A stretch of DNA of 27,567 nt from Bacillota bacterium (GCA_017437925.1 JAFRWQ010000257.1:1-27567), one strand, 5' to 3'. Positions 6,615 to 14,395 are shown, numbered from the stretch's first letter. A program made the numbers and translations. The notes: generated from the sequence alone by a model not told the origin.

Positions 6615-7460
6615 TTACTCTTTTATCGCTTCGTGCAGGTCGTCTATCAGTTTCATGCCCACGCTGCCCGGGAAACCGTCCACGGCGAACTCGGGGGTGT
6701 GGGTGCCGGCGTTGATGAGGCCCTTTGCGACTATATAGGCGAGGAACCTTCCGGTCTCTTCGGAGCTTACGAAACAGGGCGTTCCCGAGAGCTTTTCCAG
6801 GGCGGCGCAGAGCCCGTAGGCCCCCCAGTTGGAGGTGGTCGCCGCGATCAGATGGTCGCAGGATGTGCGGCAGGGCATCAGATGCAGCCTTTCAAGGATC
6901 ACATCTTTGAGCTTCCCCATGCCTATCTCGTTGCCCCCGTCGCCTATGCAGACGGTAAGGTAGCCCCGCCTTTCTGCTTCCTCAAAGAGAAGGCTCAAGG
7001 GGGCGGTCCAGCGGTCGATGTTCTTTCCCAGGCTGTTTCCGTAATAGCCCTCGGTGTTGCAGCCGCAGCGCTCCACCGACACCAGGAACGAGGGGGAAAG
7101 GCTCGAAAGAAGGTTCGCGGAGTCCTCCTCGTTAAGGTCCAGGCCCGCGTATATGACGGGTATGCCGAAGTCCTCGAATATGCCGGCGCAGAGGGAGTCG
7201 GTCACTATGCAGGGGCTGTATCCCAGGGCGGAGAGGGCCCCTGCCAGGGCCCAGGCTCCCGGCGGACCGTCGGTCTCGGCGGCTCCGCTGACGTAAAAGC
7301 CGGTCGCGATCAGCGCGTTCCCCTTTTCCTCGGCCAGCATGGCCCGGGCGGCCTCGCTTATGTAGTTTTCGGGAAGGTATTCCCTTAAGATATCCATGCC
7401 CCGCGTTCCGTCGCGCAGCACTATGTCTTCAATGGTCTCCAAAGCGTTTCTCCTGAGCAT
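6615..7460 (-). CDS. DUF4392 D-glutamate cyclase-like protein
   Basis: This 281-aa protein matches the C-terminal catalytic domain of D-glutamate cyclase (DGLUCY, DUF4392). Visible signatures are ATGFYVSGAAETDGPPGA near residue 50, SVERCGCNTEGYYGN in the middle and IGDGGNEIGMGK around residue 170, a glycine/acid-rich motif conserved in the family. The expected reaction is cyclisation of D-glutamate to 5-oxo-D-proline with loss of water. It is the first gene of the operon DUF4392-DUF1445-UPF0597. No signal peptide is seen, so it should act in the cytoplasm, possibly on D-glutamate from cell wall turnover or diet. Confidence 0.87.
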   Translation of the reverse strand: MLRRNALETIEDIVLRDGTRGMDILREYLPENYISEAARAMLAEEKGNALIATGFYVSGAAETDGPPGAWALAGALSALGYSPCIVTDSLCAGIFEDFGIPVIYAGLDLNEEDSANLLSSLSPSFLVSVERCGCNTEGYYGNSLGKNIDRWTAPLSLLFEEAERRGYLTVCIGDGGNEIGMGKLKDVILERLHLMPCRTSCDHLIAATTSNWGAYGLCAALEKLSGTPCFVSSEETGRFLAYIVAKGLINAGTHTPEFAVDGFPGSVGMKLIDDLHEAIKE

Positions 7461-7550
7461 TGATCTTGCTTATGCTATAGATAATAATATCACAATGCGG
7501 GACCCGGGTGATATATGCGGATGCTATTTTTATGCTGCCTGATCTATTTT

Positions 7551-7571
7551 GCTTGTTTAAAATCGCCGCGG
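7551..7571 (+). repeat. 21-bp direct repeat, left copy, flanking the DUF4143 ATPase gene
   Basis: The sequence starts GCTTGTTTAAA and ends TCGCCGCGG. The right copy at 9078-9098 differs at one base of 21 (position 12, A versus C). The two copies enclose exactly the DUF4143 ATPase gene with its flanks, about 1.5 kb. Neighbouring bases on either side do not match. This looks like a target-site or attachment-site duplication. Confidence 0.6.
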
Positions 7572-7607
7572 CTCCAATAGTGAGTATATAAAGGGAAATG
7601 AATGCCC

Positions 7608-8924
7608 TTAATCGTTTTTAATACAAAACGCCGCATAGAGCGGAACGGACTTTATGTTGTTTTCAAAGCCGAAGTTCCGTTCCGAAAGCCGGATAGAATA
7701 AGCGGGCTTAAAGAGCCTGACATACTCATTAAGGCTTGCCGAAGTCACATTATCGCCGCTTTTGACCTCTACGGGGATCAGCCTGCCGTTTAAGGAAATG
7801 ATAAAGTCCACTTCCTTAGTACCTTTATCGTTCCTCCAGAAATAAGGTCTGAAACCGTCTTTGATCAGCTGGATGCCGACGTAGTTTTCAGTCATGCCTC
7901 CCTTGAAATCGCTAAGCTCTTTTTCCATAAAGAAAATGTCTTCCGCGCGAATGTCCTTTTGGGCTGCCAGAAGGCCCATGTCTGAGAGATATATCTTGAA
8001 ATCGTCGATATCCTTGTAGTTCTCCAGAGGCTTCTCTATCTGTTCGGTCCGATAGATCCTGGTAAGCAGACCGGCAGAGATCAGCCATTCAATGGCGTTT
8101 TCATATTCGGCGGCTCTGGCTCCGTTCTTAATGATCTTATATTGGAAACGAGTATTCTTTTTGGAAAGCTGGGTCGCGACGGTACCGTAAGTCAGCCGGG
8201 TCTTTTTGATCTCATTGGCGCTGTTCTGGTATTTGCTCATATCGTCCAGATAATCCATCTGGATCGTATCAAGGACATGGCGGACCTGTGTATAGTCCTG
8301 CGTATCAATAAAACGGGCAACGGCTTCCGGCATGCCGCCGACAGCCAGATACTGCCGGTAACGGTCCAGAGCTGCCTTGTGGAGCGCTGCGGGCATAGGT
8401 GAATCCTCGATGAAACATGCGCGTATACGTCTGACCAGATCCCCTTCACCGCATGCAAGCAGGAACTCCTCCATGTCCATCGGATACATTGTATAACGGT
8501 CCGCTTTCCCCACGGGGAAAGCGTATTTTTCGCAGTTTACGGCAACGCCGAGGAGGCTGCCCGCGGCGATGACATGGTATTCCGGAGCTTCCTCGCAGAA
8601 ATACTTCAAGGAGGTGACGGCTCTTTCGCAAAGCTGGATCTCATCGAAGACTATCAAAGTGTTTCCTCTGGTAATGGTCTGTCCGCTGATATGAGACAGG
8701 ATCGGAAGCAGAAAAGAGGGGCTGATGTTCTCTGCGAATGTAGCAGCAAGCGTTCCACTTGTCTGAAAATTGAAGTAGGCCACATTATCGTAGTGTGTTC
8801 TTCCGAATTCCAGGATCGAATAGGTCTTACCGACCTGACGCGCGCCCTGGATGATAAGCGGCTTGCGGTATTTGCCGGCTTTCCATTGCTCAAGGTATTC
8901 TGAGACCTTTCGGTACATATACAT
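7608..8924 (-). CDS. AAA-family ATPase with DUF4143 C-terminal domain
   Basis: This 438-aa protein has the usual two-part build of the large DUF4143 family: an N-terminal P-loop ATPase (Walker A GARQVGKT at residues 27-34, Walker B LIVFDE at 90-95) and a C-terminal DUF4143 region with a nuclease-like core (KEVDFII then PVEVKSGDN, a PD-(D/E)XK-like arrangement). The cellular role of this family is unknown; members are scattered in genomes and often vary between strains. GGGAGG lies before ATG 8924. Its base composition is visibly more AT-rich than that of its neighbours and it stands alone between 21-bp direct repeats, both pointing to acquisition by transfer. The reading frame is intact. Confidence 0.92.
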   Translation of the reverse strand: MYMYRKVSEYLEQWKAGKYRKPLIIQGARQVGKTYSILEFGRTHYDNVAYFNFQTSGTLAATFAENISPSFLLPILSHISGQTITRGNTLIVFDEIQLCERAVTSLKYFCEEAPEYHVIAAGSLLGVAVNCEKYAFPVGKADRYTMYPMDMEEFLLACGEGDLVRRIRACFIEDSPMPAALHKAALDRYRQYLAVGGMPEAVARFIDTQDYTQVRHVLDTIQMDYLDDMSKYQNSANEIKKTRLTYGTVATQLSKKNTRFQYKIIKNGARAAEYENAIEWLISAGLLTRIYRTEQIEKPLENYKDIDDFKIYLSDMGLLAAQKDIRAEDIFFMEKELSDFKGGMTENYVGIQLIKDGFRPYFWRNDKGTKEVDFIISLNGRLIPVEVKSGDNVTSASLNEYVRLFKPAYSIRLSERNFGFENNIKSVPLYAAFCIKND

Positions 8925-9077
8925 GGCGATAATCCTCCCGGGAATCTGATGCGGCTACAGTATATCGCAATGAGGAAAATAATGAAATAATAGATTTGAA
9001 TTTTACATTATATTCTGATTGTTTTCGGCAATGTCAGTCACTGTATTCATTTCGGTTCTGTCGGGTTTTCTCAAACA

Positions 9078-9098
9078 GCTTGTTTAAACTCGCCGCGG
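9078..9098 (+). repeat. 21-bp direct repeat, right copy, flanking the DUF4143 ATPase gene
   Basis: GCTTGTTTAAACTCGCCGCGG minus its last base is shared with the left copy at 7551-7571 except for one substitution. It lies 76 bp before the start of the FliB-like gene. See the left copy for interpretation. Confidence 0.6.
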
Positions 9099-9173
9099 GA
9101 GAAACGCCCAAGAAATTTAAGAAAAACGGTTCGCGTTGTGGTATTCTGACAGTGTAGGAAAGGATGGTCCGGA

Positions 9174-10055
9174 GTGAAGCTGCTGGCGCCGCAGTACATG
9201 GCGGGTTTCAAGTGCATAGCGCAAAGATGCCGCCGCAGCTGCTGCAAGGGCTGGGAGATCGACATAGATGAAGAAAGCCTTGAGCGCTTTAAGAAGCTGG
9301 GCATAGGCGCGATCAGCGAGGAGGGGACGCCCCACTTTATACTTAAAGAAGGAGACGTCTGCCCCCATCTCAGGGACGACGGGCTCTGCAGTCTCATAAT
9401 ATGCTACAGCGAAGACGTCCTCTGCGACATCTGCCGGGATCATCCCCGCTTCAGGAACTTCTGGACAGGCTTTGCCGAAGTGGGCCTGGGCCTTGCGTGC
9501 GAAGAGGCTGCCCGCATCATACTGTCCGGGAAAGAGCCCATAAGGCTCACGGTTCTGGGAGACTGCGATGAAAACGGAGTCCTTTCGGACCCGGCGCCGG
9601 TTAAAGCGGAGCCTTCTCTCGGTCTGCCTGAAGAAGATGAGGGACCTGAGACCGGTGGACCTGCCGCCGGTATCCTCAGAGACCGTAAGGCCGAAGACGT
9701 CGGTGAGAGCATAGACGCTCTGATAGAAAGACTCCCCGAGGACGAAGCCCGGCTTTACGAGCTTAGGGAAAACATGCTGGCCGGCGCCGCAGATATCCCC
9801 GACCCCATGCAGGCCCGCCTGGCTGAGTACCTCATATTCCGCCACCTGGCCGACGCCCTCTACGACGGAAGGCTCAGGGGCCGAATAGGCTTCATAAACC
9901 GCGCTTTTAAGACCGTGACCGGCCTCTGGGAGCGGAGCGAAGACAAGAGCTTTGAGACCCTCTGCGAGCTGGCGGGGATCTGGTCCGAAAAGACAGAATA
10001 CAACGAAGAACTCAAAGACAGTCTCATAGAAGAATTCGAAAGGACGGAAGAATGA
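9174..10055 (+). CDS. FliB-like Cys-rich protein (lysine-N-methylase family, YkgJ-type cysteines)
   Basis: The 293-aa translation opens with the cysteine pattern of the flagellin lysine-N-methylase (FliB) family: CIAQRCRRSCCKGWEIDID, then CPHLRDDGLCSLI and a cluster CYSEDVLCDICRDHPRF, followed by GLACEEAARIIL. These cysteines probably bind a metal or Fe-S cluster. FliB methylates flagellin lysines in Salmonella, but no flagellar genes are near and this protein is shorter than typical FliB (about 390-400 aa), so the substrate is unknown. The start is GTG 9174 with a purine-rich stretch (AAGGA) upstream; the frame then reads KLLAPQYM, the expected family start. The TGA stop overlaps the next gene's ATG by four bases. 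Confidence 0.75.
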   Translation: MKLLAPQYMAGFKCIAQRCRRSCCKGWEIDIDEESLERFKKLGIGAISEEGTPHFILKEGDVCPHLRDDGLCSLIICYSEDVLCDICRDHPRFRNFWTGFAEVGLGLACEEAARIILSGKEPIRLTVLGDCDENGVLSDPAPVKAEPSLGLPEEDEGPETGGPAAGILRDRKAEDVGESIDALIERLPEDEARLYELRENMLAGAADIPDPMQARLAEYLIFRHLADALYDGRLRGRIGFINRAFKTVTGLWERSEDKSFETLCELAGIWSEKTEYNEELKDSLIEEFERTEE

Positions 10056-10882
10056 AAAGCGTCATACAGTTTACTCTGACCGTCAGCGAAGGAAAGTGGC
10101 TGATCGCCTACGGGATCGAAGCCCTGCCTCAGGTAAGAGAGGCCCTAAAGGAGCATACGGTGTATCTTAAAGCCGGGACCACTGTGTCCTGCGTTTCGGA
10201 GGTACTGCTGGGGCAGCCCATGAGGATAAGCGGGAGAGTCTCCCAAAGAGGCACCACCTCATCTCAGACCATAAGCAAGGCTCCCCATGCCCTGCGCGTC
10301 AGGGGCGGGGTAATTGAAAACGTGGACAAGACTTCGGAGCAGGCCGCGGCCGAGCTGGGCCCCGGCGACGTGGTCATCATAGGCGCCAACCTCTACGACA
10401 GCTTGGGCAATGCCGCCATGCTGGCCGGCACCATAGGGGGAGGCTCCTTCGGGAGGATACTCCCGGTGATCGCGACCGAGGGCTGCGAGGTCATAATCGC
10501 GGCCGGCCTTGAGAAGTTTTCTCCGGGCAACGTGAACGACGCGGTCGCGGCGTCTCAGAGGAAGGGAGTCGATTCGTCCCGCGGCATGGCCTGCGGCCTC
10601 ATCCCCATCAACGGCCGCGTCTTCACCGAGCTGGACGCGATAAAGGCCCTGGCTGATGTGGACGCCGTCCTCATAGGCAAGGGCGGCATAGACGGAGGCG
10701 AGGGAGCCTGCGTCTTCCAGGCCGAAGGCGAAGAAGAGGAGATCGCAAAGCTTAAGGAAGTCCTGGATAAGTGTTACGGCAGGGGCGTTTCGGGAGATCC
10801 CGAAAGCCTTGAAGAGTGCAGCTTCCCCTGCGTCAACTGCGGAAGGCACCTGGCCTGCGAATACAAATACGGCAAGAAATAA
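10052..10882 (+). CDS. Unrecognised conserved-looking protein with C-terminal cysteine motif
   Basis: I do not recognise this 276-aa protein. It has no signal peptide or membrane helix. The middle is glycine-rich and looks like an alpha/beta fold (GDVVIIGANLYDSLGNAA, then GTIGGGSFGRILPV near residues 105-145), followed by RKGVDSSRGMACGLIPINGR and IGKGGIDGGEGACVF. The last 25 residues hold CSFPCVNCGRHLACEY, a C-x3-C-x2-C-x5-C arrangement that could bind zinc or an Fe-S cluster. It starts inside the stop codon of the FliB-like gene (ATGA overlap) and ends 9 bp before the asparaginase, so the three genes form one operon. Codon use resembles the neighbours. A role linked to amide or amino acid turnover is inference from context. 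Confidence 0.85.
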   Translation: MKSVIQFTLTVSEGKWLIAYGIEALPQVREALKEHTVYLKAGTTVSCVSEVLLGQPMRISGRVSQRGTTSSQTISKAPHALRVRGGVIENVDKTSEQAAAELGPGDVVIIGANLYDSLGNAAMLAGTIGGGSFGRILPVIATEGCEVIIAAGLEKFSPGNVNDAVAASQRKGVDSSRGMACGLIPINGRVFTELDAIKALADVDAVLIGKGGIDGGEGACVFQAEGEEEEIAKLKEVLDKCYGRGVSGDPESLEECSFPCVNCGRHLACEYKYGKK

Positions 10883-10891
10883 GGAGGAAAA

Positions 10892-11911
10892 ATGAGACCG
10901 CGCGTACACATCATAAGCACAGGGGGCACCATCGCGTCAAAGACGGCGTCCCTCACCCAGACCACCGGCTACGGAGCCAAGGCCAACGCCTCCGGCGAAA
11001 AGGAGGGCGTGGGCCTTCTTGCCGCCGACCTGATAGCGGGAATCCCGGGCATCGAAGAACTGGTCGATATCACCGCGGAAAACATCTACACCATACCCAG
11101 CTCCGCCGCGGAGCCCGCCGACGTGCTGGCTCTTGCCAAAAGGGTAAACGAGGTGCTGGCCGGAGAAGACGTCGACGGAGTCGTCATCACCCACGGCACC
11201 GACACCCTCGAAGAGACCGCATTCTTCCTCCACCTCACCGTAAAGAGCGAAAAGCCCGTGGTCGTGGTGGGCTCGATGCTCCCCGCCACAGTACTCAGCG
11301 CAGACGGGCCCTTAAACCTTTACAACGCCATACTGACCGCTGCCGCCCCCGAAAGCAGGGGCAAGGGCGTCATAGTCTGCATGGCGGGAAGGCTGCTCTC
11401 AGCAAGGGACGCCACCAAGCTCTCCACCTTCCTCACCGACGCCTTCAGAGGGATCGAGTACGGGGCCCTGGGCTCCGCAGCGGGAGGCAAGGTGCTTTAC
11501 TATTACGCTCCCGTAAGGCCCCACACCTTTGAGACCGACTTCGACATCTCGGGGATCGAAGAGCTGCCCGACGTTGAGATACTTTACATGTATCAGGGCT
11601 GCCCCGACGACGGCCTCAGATGCGCCGTCGAGAGAGGGGCGGACGGTATAGTGGTCGCGGGCCTCGGCTGCGGAGCGATCCCGCCCCATGTAAGGGCATA
11701 TTACAAAGCTCTGGATAAGAAGCCTCCCCTGGTGAGGGCGACCAGAGTGCCTTCAGGCTATCTTGCCGGCCACGGAGCGACTCCCGACGACGAATACGGA
11801 ACCATTCCCGCGGGGGACTTCAATCCCCAGAAGGCGAGGATACTGCTGCAGCTGGCCCTGACAAAGACTGAGGACCTTGACGGGCTGCGGGAGATATTCC
11901 AGAAGTATTAG
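10892..11911 (+). CDS. Asparaginase / glutaminase-asparaginase
   Basis: This 339-aa protein hydrolyses L-asparagine (possibly also glutamine) to the acid and ammonia. Both catalytic triad motifs are visible: STGGTIAS with Thr13 close to the N-terminus and THGTDTLEET with Thr103-Asp104; the block SMLPATVLSADGPLNLYNA is also typical, followed by VAGLGCGAIPP near the C-terminal domain. There is no signal peptide, suggesting a cytoplasmic enzyme. AAGGAGG lies 5 nt before ATG 10892. It is the last gene of the operon with the FliB-like and unrecognised proteins. TAG stop. Whether it prefers asparagine or glutamine cannot be told from sequence. Confidence 0.95.
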   Translation: MRPRVHIISTGGTIASKTASLTQTTGYGAKANASGEKEGVGLLAADLIAGIPGIEELVDITAENIYTIPSSAAEPADVLALAKRVNEVLAGEDVDGVVITHGTDTLEETAFFLHLTVKSEKPVVVVGSMLPATVLSADGPLNLYNAILTAAAPESRGKGVIVCMAGRLLSARDATKLSTFLTDAFRGIEYGALGSAAGGKVLYYYAPVRPHTFETDFDISGIEELPDVEILYMYQGCPDDGLRCAVERGADGIVVAGLGCGAIPPHVRAYYKALDKKPPLVRATRVPSGYLAGHGATPDDEYGTIPAGDFNPQKARILLQLALTKTEDLDGLREIFQKY

Positions 11912-12005
11912 CGGGGAGCAAAACTAATAGTATTCACCGTTTCGGGATCTTTTATCCGAATTCGGCAATAAAAATCGCGTACTATCAATTAAAAATGTTT
12001 ATTAT

Positions 12006-12040
12006 TTTTGTGCCCCCTCTTGATTAGAGGGGGCACAAAA
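12006..12040. repeat. Perfect 15-bp inverted repeat downstream of the asparaginase gene
   Basis: TTTTGTGCCCCCTCT (12006-12020) and its exact complement AGAGGGGGCACAAAA (12026-12040) are separated by TGATT. There is no T-tract after either arm beyond the A/T ends of the stem itself, so it is not a standard terminator, although the paired A/T base makes a weak bidirectional one possible. It lies in AT-rich DNA between the asparaginase and TetR genes. Confidence 0.6.
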
Positions 12041-12091
12041 TGTTAGTATAACTCATAAACTAGCAAGTAAAAGTAAAAACTGAAGAAAATT

Positions 12092-12150
12092 GGTAATTAC
12101 CTCCCAATTCTTTCCTGATTTTACTCTTCAGCCAAATAATGCATTATATT
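12092..12150 (+). promoter_or_regulatory. Palindromic region upstream of the TetR gene
   Basis: Two perfect palindromes precede the regulator: GGTAATTACC (12092-12101), itself inside an AATTGG/CCAATT inverted repeat, and ATAATGCATTAT (12136-12147), which overlaps a TATATT (12145-12150) that could be the -10 element. This is the usual arrangement for a TetR repressor controlling its own promoter. No good -35 is visible, so the promoter itself is uncertain. Confidence 0.4.
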
Positions 12151-12169
12151 GCAGAATGGAAGGCCCGGA

Positions 12170-12769
12170 ATGCGAGTCGGTAAGAACAGATACATTAAAG
12201 AGACCATAGAGGTCACTGCCGAGTTCGGGCTCGAGAACGTGACAGTCAGGCGCATCTCCGGCAAGGCCGGGGTCTCCGAGGCAGCCCTCTACCGTCACTT
12301 CAAGGACAAGGAAGACCTGATCAACAAGACCTTTCTTACAATAGACGAAGAGGTCTCGGAGATATTCTACGACGCCCTGATGAACAGGCCCGACGACGGA
12401 AAACCCTTTGAGGAGGTCATATTCGAGGCCTGGAAGATCGTCTTCGATTTCCTGCAGAAGGAGAAGAGCAAGACCCTCTTCCTCATACGGTACCGCTATT
12501 CCTCCCTCTTCACCGACGAGATAAGAAAGGAGAGGGTTTTGTGCAGTTCCAGCTACGATCCCCTCTGCAAACTTCTCGCCGACAATCTGGGCGGTTCGCC
12601 CGATTATTACCGCAATTTCGCCGTCGCCTACGTCTTTGAGCTCTGTGTACTCTTCTCCGAGAAGATACTTATGGGCCGCCTGGAGCGCAGCCCCGAGCTC
12701 GAAGCCTCCCTGTGGAAGTTCATGCTCAACATCATACCCAGCTTCCAGGACGAATGGGTGACCGTATAG
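12170..12769 (+). CDS. TetR/AcrR-family transcriptional regulator
   Basis: The protein of 199 aa has a TetR-type helix-turn-helix at its N-terminus: YIKETIEVTAEFGLENVTVR, then ISGKAGVSEAALYRHFKDKEDL, matching the family signature in which the recognition helix precedes YxHFxxKEDL. The remaining two thirds form a helical ligand-binding domain with no recognisable ligand. I chose ATG 12170 because GGAAGG lies 6 nt before it; a TTG 21 bases earlier has no ribosome binding site. It stands between the asparaginase operon and the aminotransferase/M20 operon and is closed by its own terminator, so likely targets are itself and the downstream operon promoter. Confidence 0.93.
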   Translation: MRVGKNRYIKETIEVTAEFGLENVTVRRISGKAGVSEAALYRHFKDKEDLINKTFLTIDEEVSEIFYDALMNRPDDGKPFEEVIFEAWKIVFDFLQKEKSKTLFLIRYRYSSLFTDEIRKERVLCSSSYDPLCKLLADNLGGSPDYYRNFAVAYVFELCVLFSEKILMGRLERSPELEASLWKFMLNIIPSFQDEWVTV

Positions 12770-12792
12770 CGGGTATTTCAGCACTTGATCAT

Positions 12793-12819
12793 CCGGGCCT
12801 TAAGGCCCGGTTTTTTATT
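12793..12819 (+). terminator. Intrinsic terminator after the TetR gene
   Basis: CCGGGCC, loop TTAA, GGCCCGG, then TTTTTTATT. The stem is perfect and 23 bp after the stop codon. Confidence 0.92.
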
Positions 12820-12851
12820 GCCCTTAAAGGAGTTTTCAGATCTGCCCCGAT

Positions 12852-12966
12852 ATGCGGGCGATTCGCCGACATGCGGGCGAAATTTGGCAAATATCATGGC
12901 CTGCCCGCGATAATTAAATATAAACAGAATATAAAGTTCTTGACTTTTCGCGATATGTAGTATAAT
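12852..12966 (+). promoter_or_regulatory. Promoter region with direct repeats upstream of the class V aminotransferase
   Basis: The 296-bp gap after the TetR gene holds a promoter-like pair TTGACT (12940-12945) and TATAAT (12961-12966), strong elements with a short 15-bp spacer. Upstream lie two exact copies of ATGCGGGCGA (12852-12861 and 12871-12880), 19 bp apart, and a small inverted repeat ATTTGGCAAAT (12882-12892). The leader from 12970 to 13050 is very AT-rich. Such repeats on one face of the helix suggest an activator or repressor site, perhaps for the neighbouring TetR protein. Confidence 0.5.
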
Positions 12967-13065
12967 AAGGGCGAGGTTATTTGAATTAAATATAAATAAA
13001 TTAAATTGTTTAATATTTTATATCGAAGGTGAGAGCCTGCGGGTCCAAGAAAGGAAGTGGCAGAG

Positions 13066-14226
13066 ATGAACGAATGGCAGAAAGGATTCCGAGCCCTGTT
13101 CCCCAACTGCGAAAAGAGGGTCTACCTGGAGGCGGCGGTCCAGAACGGAGGCTGCACCAGAGTGGAAGCTGCCGTAAAAAGCTTTTTCGACGAGTACTAT
13201 TCCGGAGTGATAAACGGAAAGCACCAGTGGGACGACGCGGCCGGCGAGACAAGAGAGCTGCTGGCGGAGCTTTTGGGCGGGGTGTCGCCCAAACACATCG
13301 CCTTTACCAAGAATACCGTCGAAGGCCTCAACATGATAGCCCGGGGCTTTCCCTTCAAAAAAGGCGACAACGTGGTCATCGCCGAGATCGAGCACTCCTC
13401 CAACGTATTCCCCTGGCTCATGCTGAAGGAAAAGGGCGTCGAGGTCAGGATGGTAAAGGCGGAGCGGGATCAGCTCCCGGCGAGGCTCTACGAAGAGCAG
13501 ATGGACGAAAACACCAGAATAGTCGCGGTGAGCCACGTACAGGCTCCCAACGGCTACAAGCACGACCTTAAGGAGCTGGCAGGCATCTGCCACAAATACG
13601 GGGCCTATCTTGTGGTCGACGCCATACAGAGCCTTGGCATGGTTCCCTTCGACGCCGAAGGCTGGGGTGTCGACGCCGTATGCTCGGGCTGCCACAAGAA
13701 CCTGCTGGCGCTGCCGGGCGTAGGCTTCATGTATATGACCCCCGAGCTCATGAGGCTGGTAAAGCCGGTCTTCGCCGGAGCCAACGCGGCCTTAAGCATC
13801 GATAAGAGCGACTGGACCGTCGTCTGCAAAGACGAGGAGGACGCCCGCAAGTACGAGATGAGCAATCTGAGTTACACCGCTATATACTCCTTAAGGGAAG
13901 GCCTTAAGATAGTCAGGGAGATAGGCGTCCAAAACATCCAGGCTTACGTCGCGCCCCTGTCCGCAAAGCTCAACAAGGGTTTAAGGGACATAGGCTATTA
14001 CGTCGCGACCCCCGAGGATCCCAGGCACAGATCCAACATCAACTCGGTCATAGTCCCCGACCTTGCCGGCATGAGGCAGTGGTTCATCGACAGGGGAGTC
14101 TGGATCAGCAAGATGGACGCCGGCTATATCAGGTTCTCGGTCGGAGGATTCTCAAACGAGGACGATGTGAACGCGGGGCTTGAAAAAGCTGCCGAATACT
14201 ACGAGCTCTTTGTGAAGGAGAGATGA
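13066..14226 (+). CDS. Class V PLP-dependent aminotransferase (cysteine desulfurase/epimerase-like)
   Basis: This 386-aa enzyme has the class V aminotransferase fold: KRVYLEAAVQNGGCTR at the N-terminus, AFTKNTVEGLNMIA for PLP phosphate binding, IEHSSNVFPW, VVDAIQSLGMVPFD with the PLP-binding Asp, and CSGCHKNLLALPG with the Schiff-base Lys211. The C-terminal RFSVGGFSNEDDV is the usual end. Members include cysteine desulfurases, kynureninase-like and isopenicillin-N epimerase-like enzymes; the substrate cannot be assigned. I chose ATG 13066 because GGAAG lies 8 nt before it; GTG 13057 is too close to that site. It is followed by a terminator, so it may be a separate unit from the M20 genes. Confidence 0.9.
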   Translation: MNEWQKGFRALFPNCEKRVYLEAAVQNGGCTRVEAAVKSFFDEYYSGVINGKHQWDDAAGETRELLAELLGGVSPKHIAFTKNTVEGLNMIARGFPFKKGDNVVIAEIEHSSNVFPWLMLKEKGVEVRMVKAERDQLPARLYEEQMDENTRIVAVSHVQAPNGYKHDLKELAGICHKYGAYLVVDAIQSLGMVPFDAEGWGVDAVCSGCHKNLLALPGVGFMYMTPELMRLVKPVFAGANAALSIDKSDWTVVCKDEEDARKYEMSNLSYTAIYSLREGLKIVREIGVQNIQAYVAPLSAKLNKGLRDIGYYVATPEDPRHRSNINSVIVPDLAGMRQWFIDRGVWISKMDAGYIRFSVGGFSNEDDVNAGLEKAAEYYELFVKER

Positions 14227-14247
14227 TATCAGAGCCTACGTAAGCTC

Positions 14248-14285
14248 CGCCTGCCGGCTTCGCTTTGCCGGCAGGCGTTTTTATT
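14248..14285 (+). terminator. Intrinsic terminator after the class V aminotransferase
   Basis: CGCCTGCCGGC (14248-14258), an 8-nt loop, GCCGGCAGGCG (14267-14277), then TTTTTATT. The 11-bp stem is perfect. Confidence 0.92.
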
Positions 14286-14395
14286 GTCCTTATTCCCGAC
14301 AATTAGCTTCTATTTGTTCTCTCCGCTTTATTCCGCACCCGCTTTTATGGTATGATATTTCAGTATTTGATCTTAAAGTTCACAAAGGAGGAACC

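Noticed and set aside
12149..12169. TTG start for the TetR regulator
   Set aside because: ATG 12170 has GGAAGG at proper spacing; the TTG has no ribosome binding site and lies inside the palindromic promoter region.
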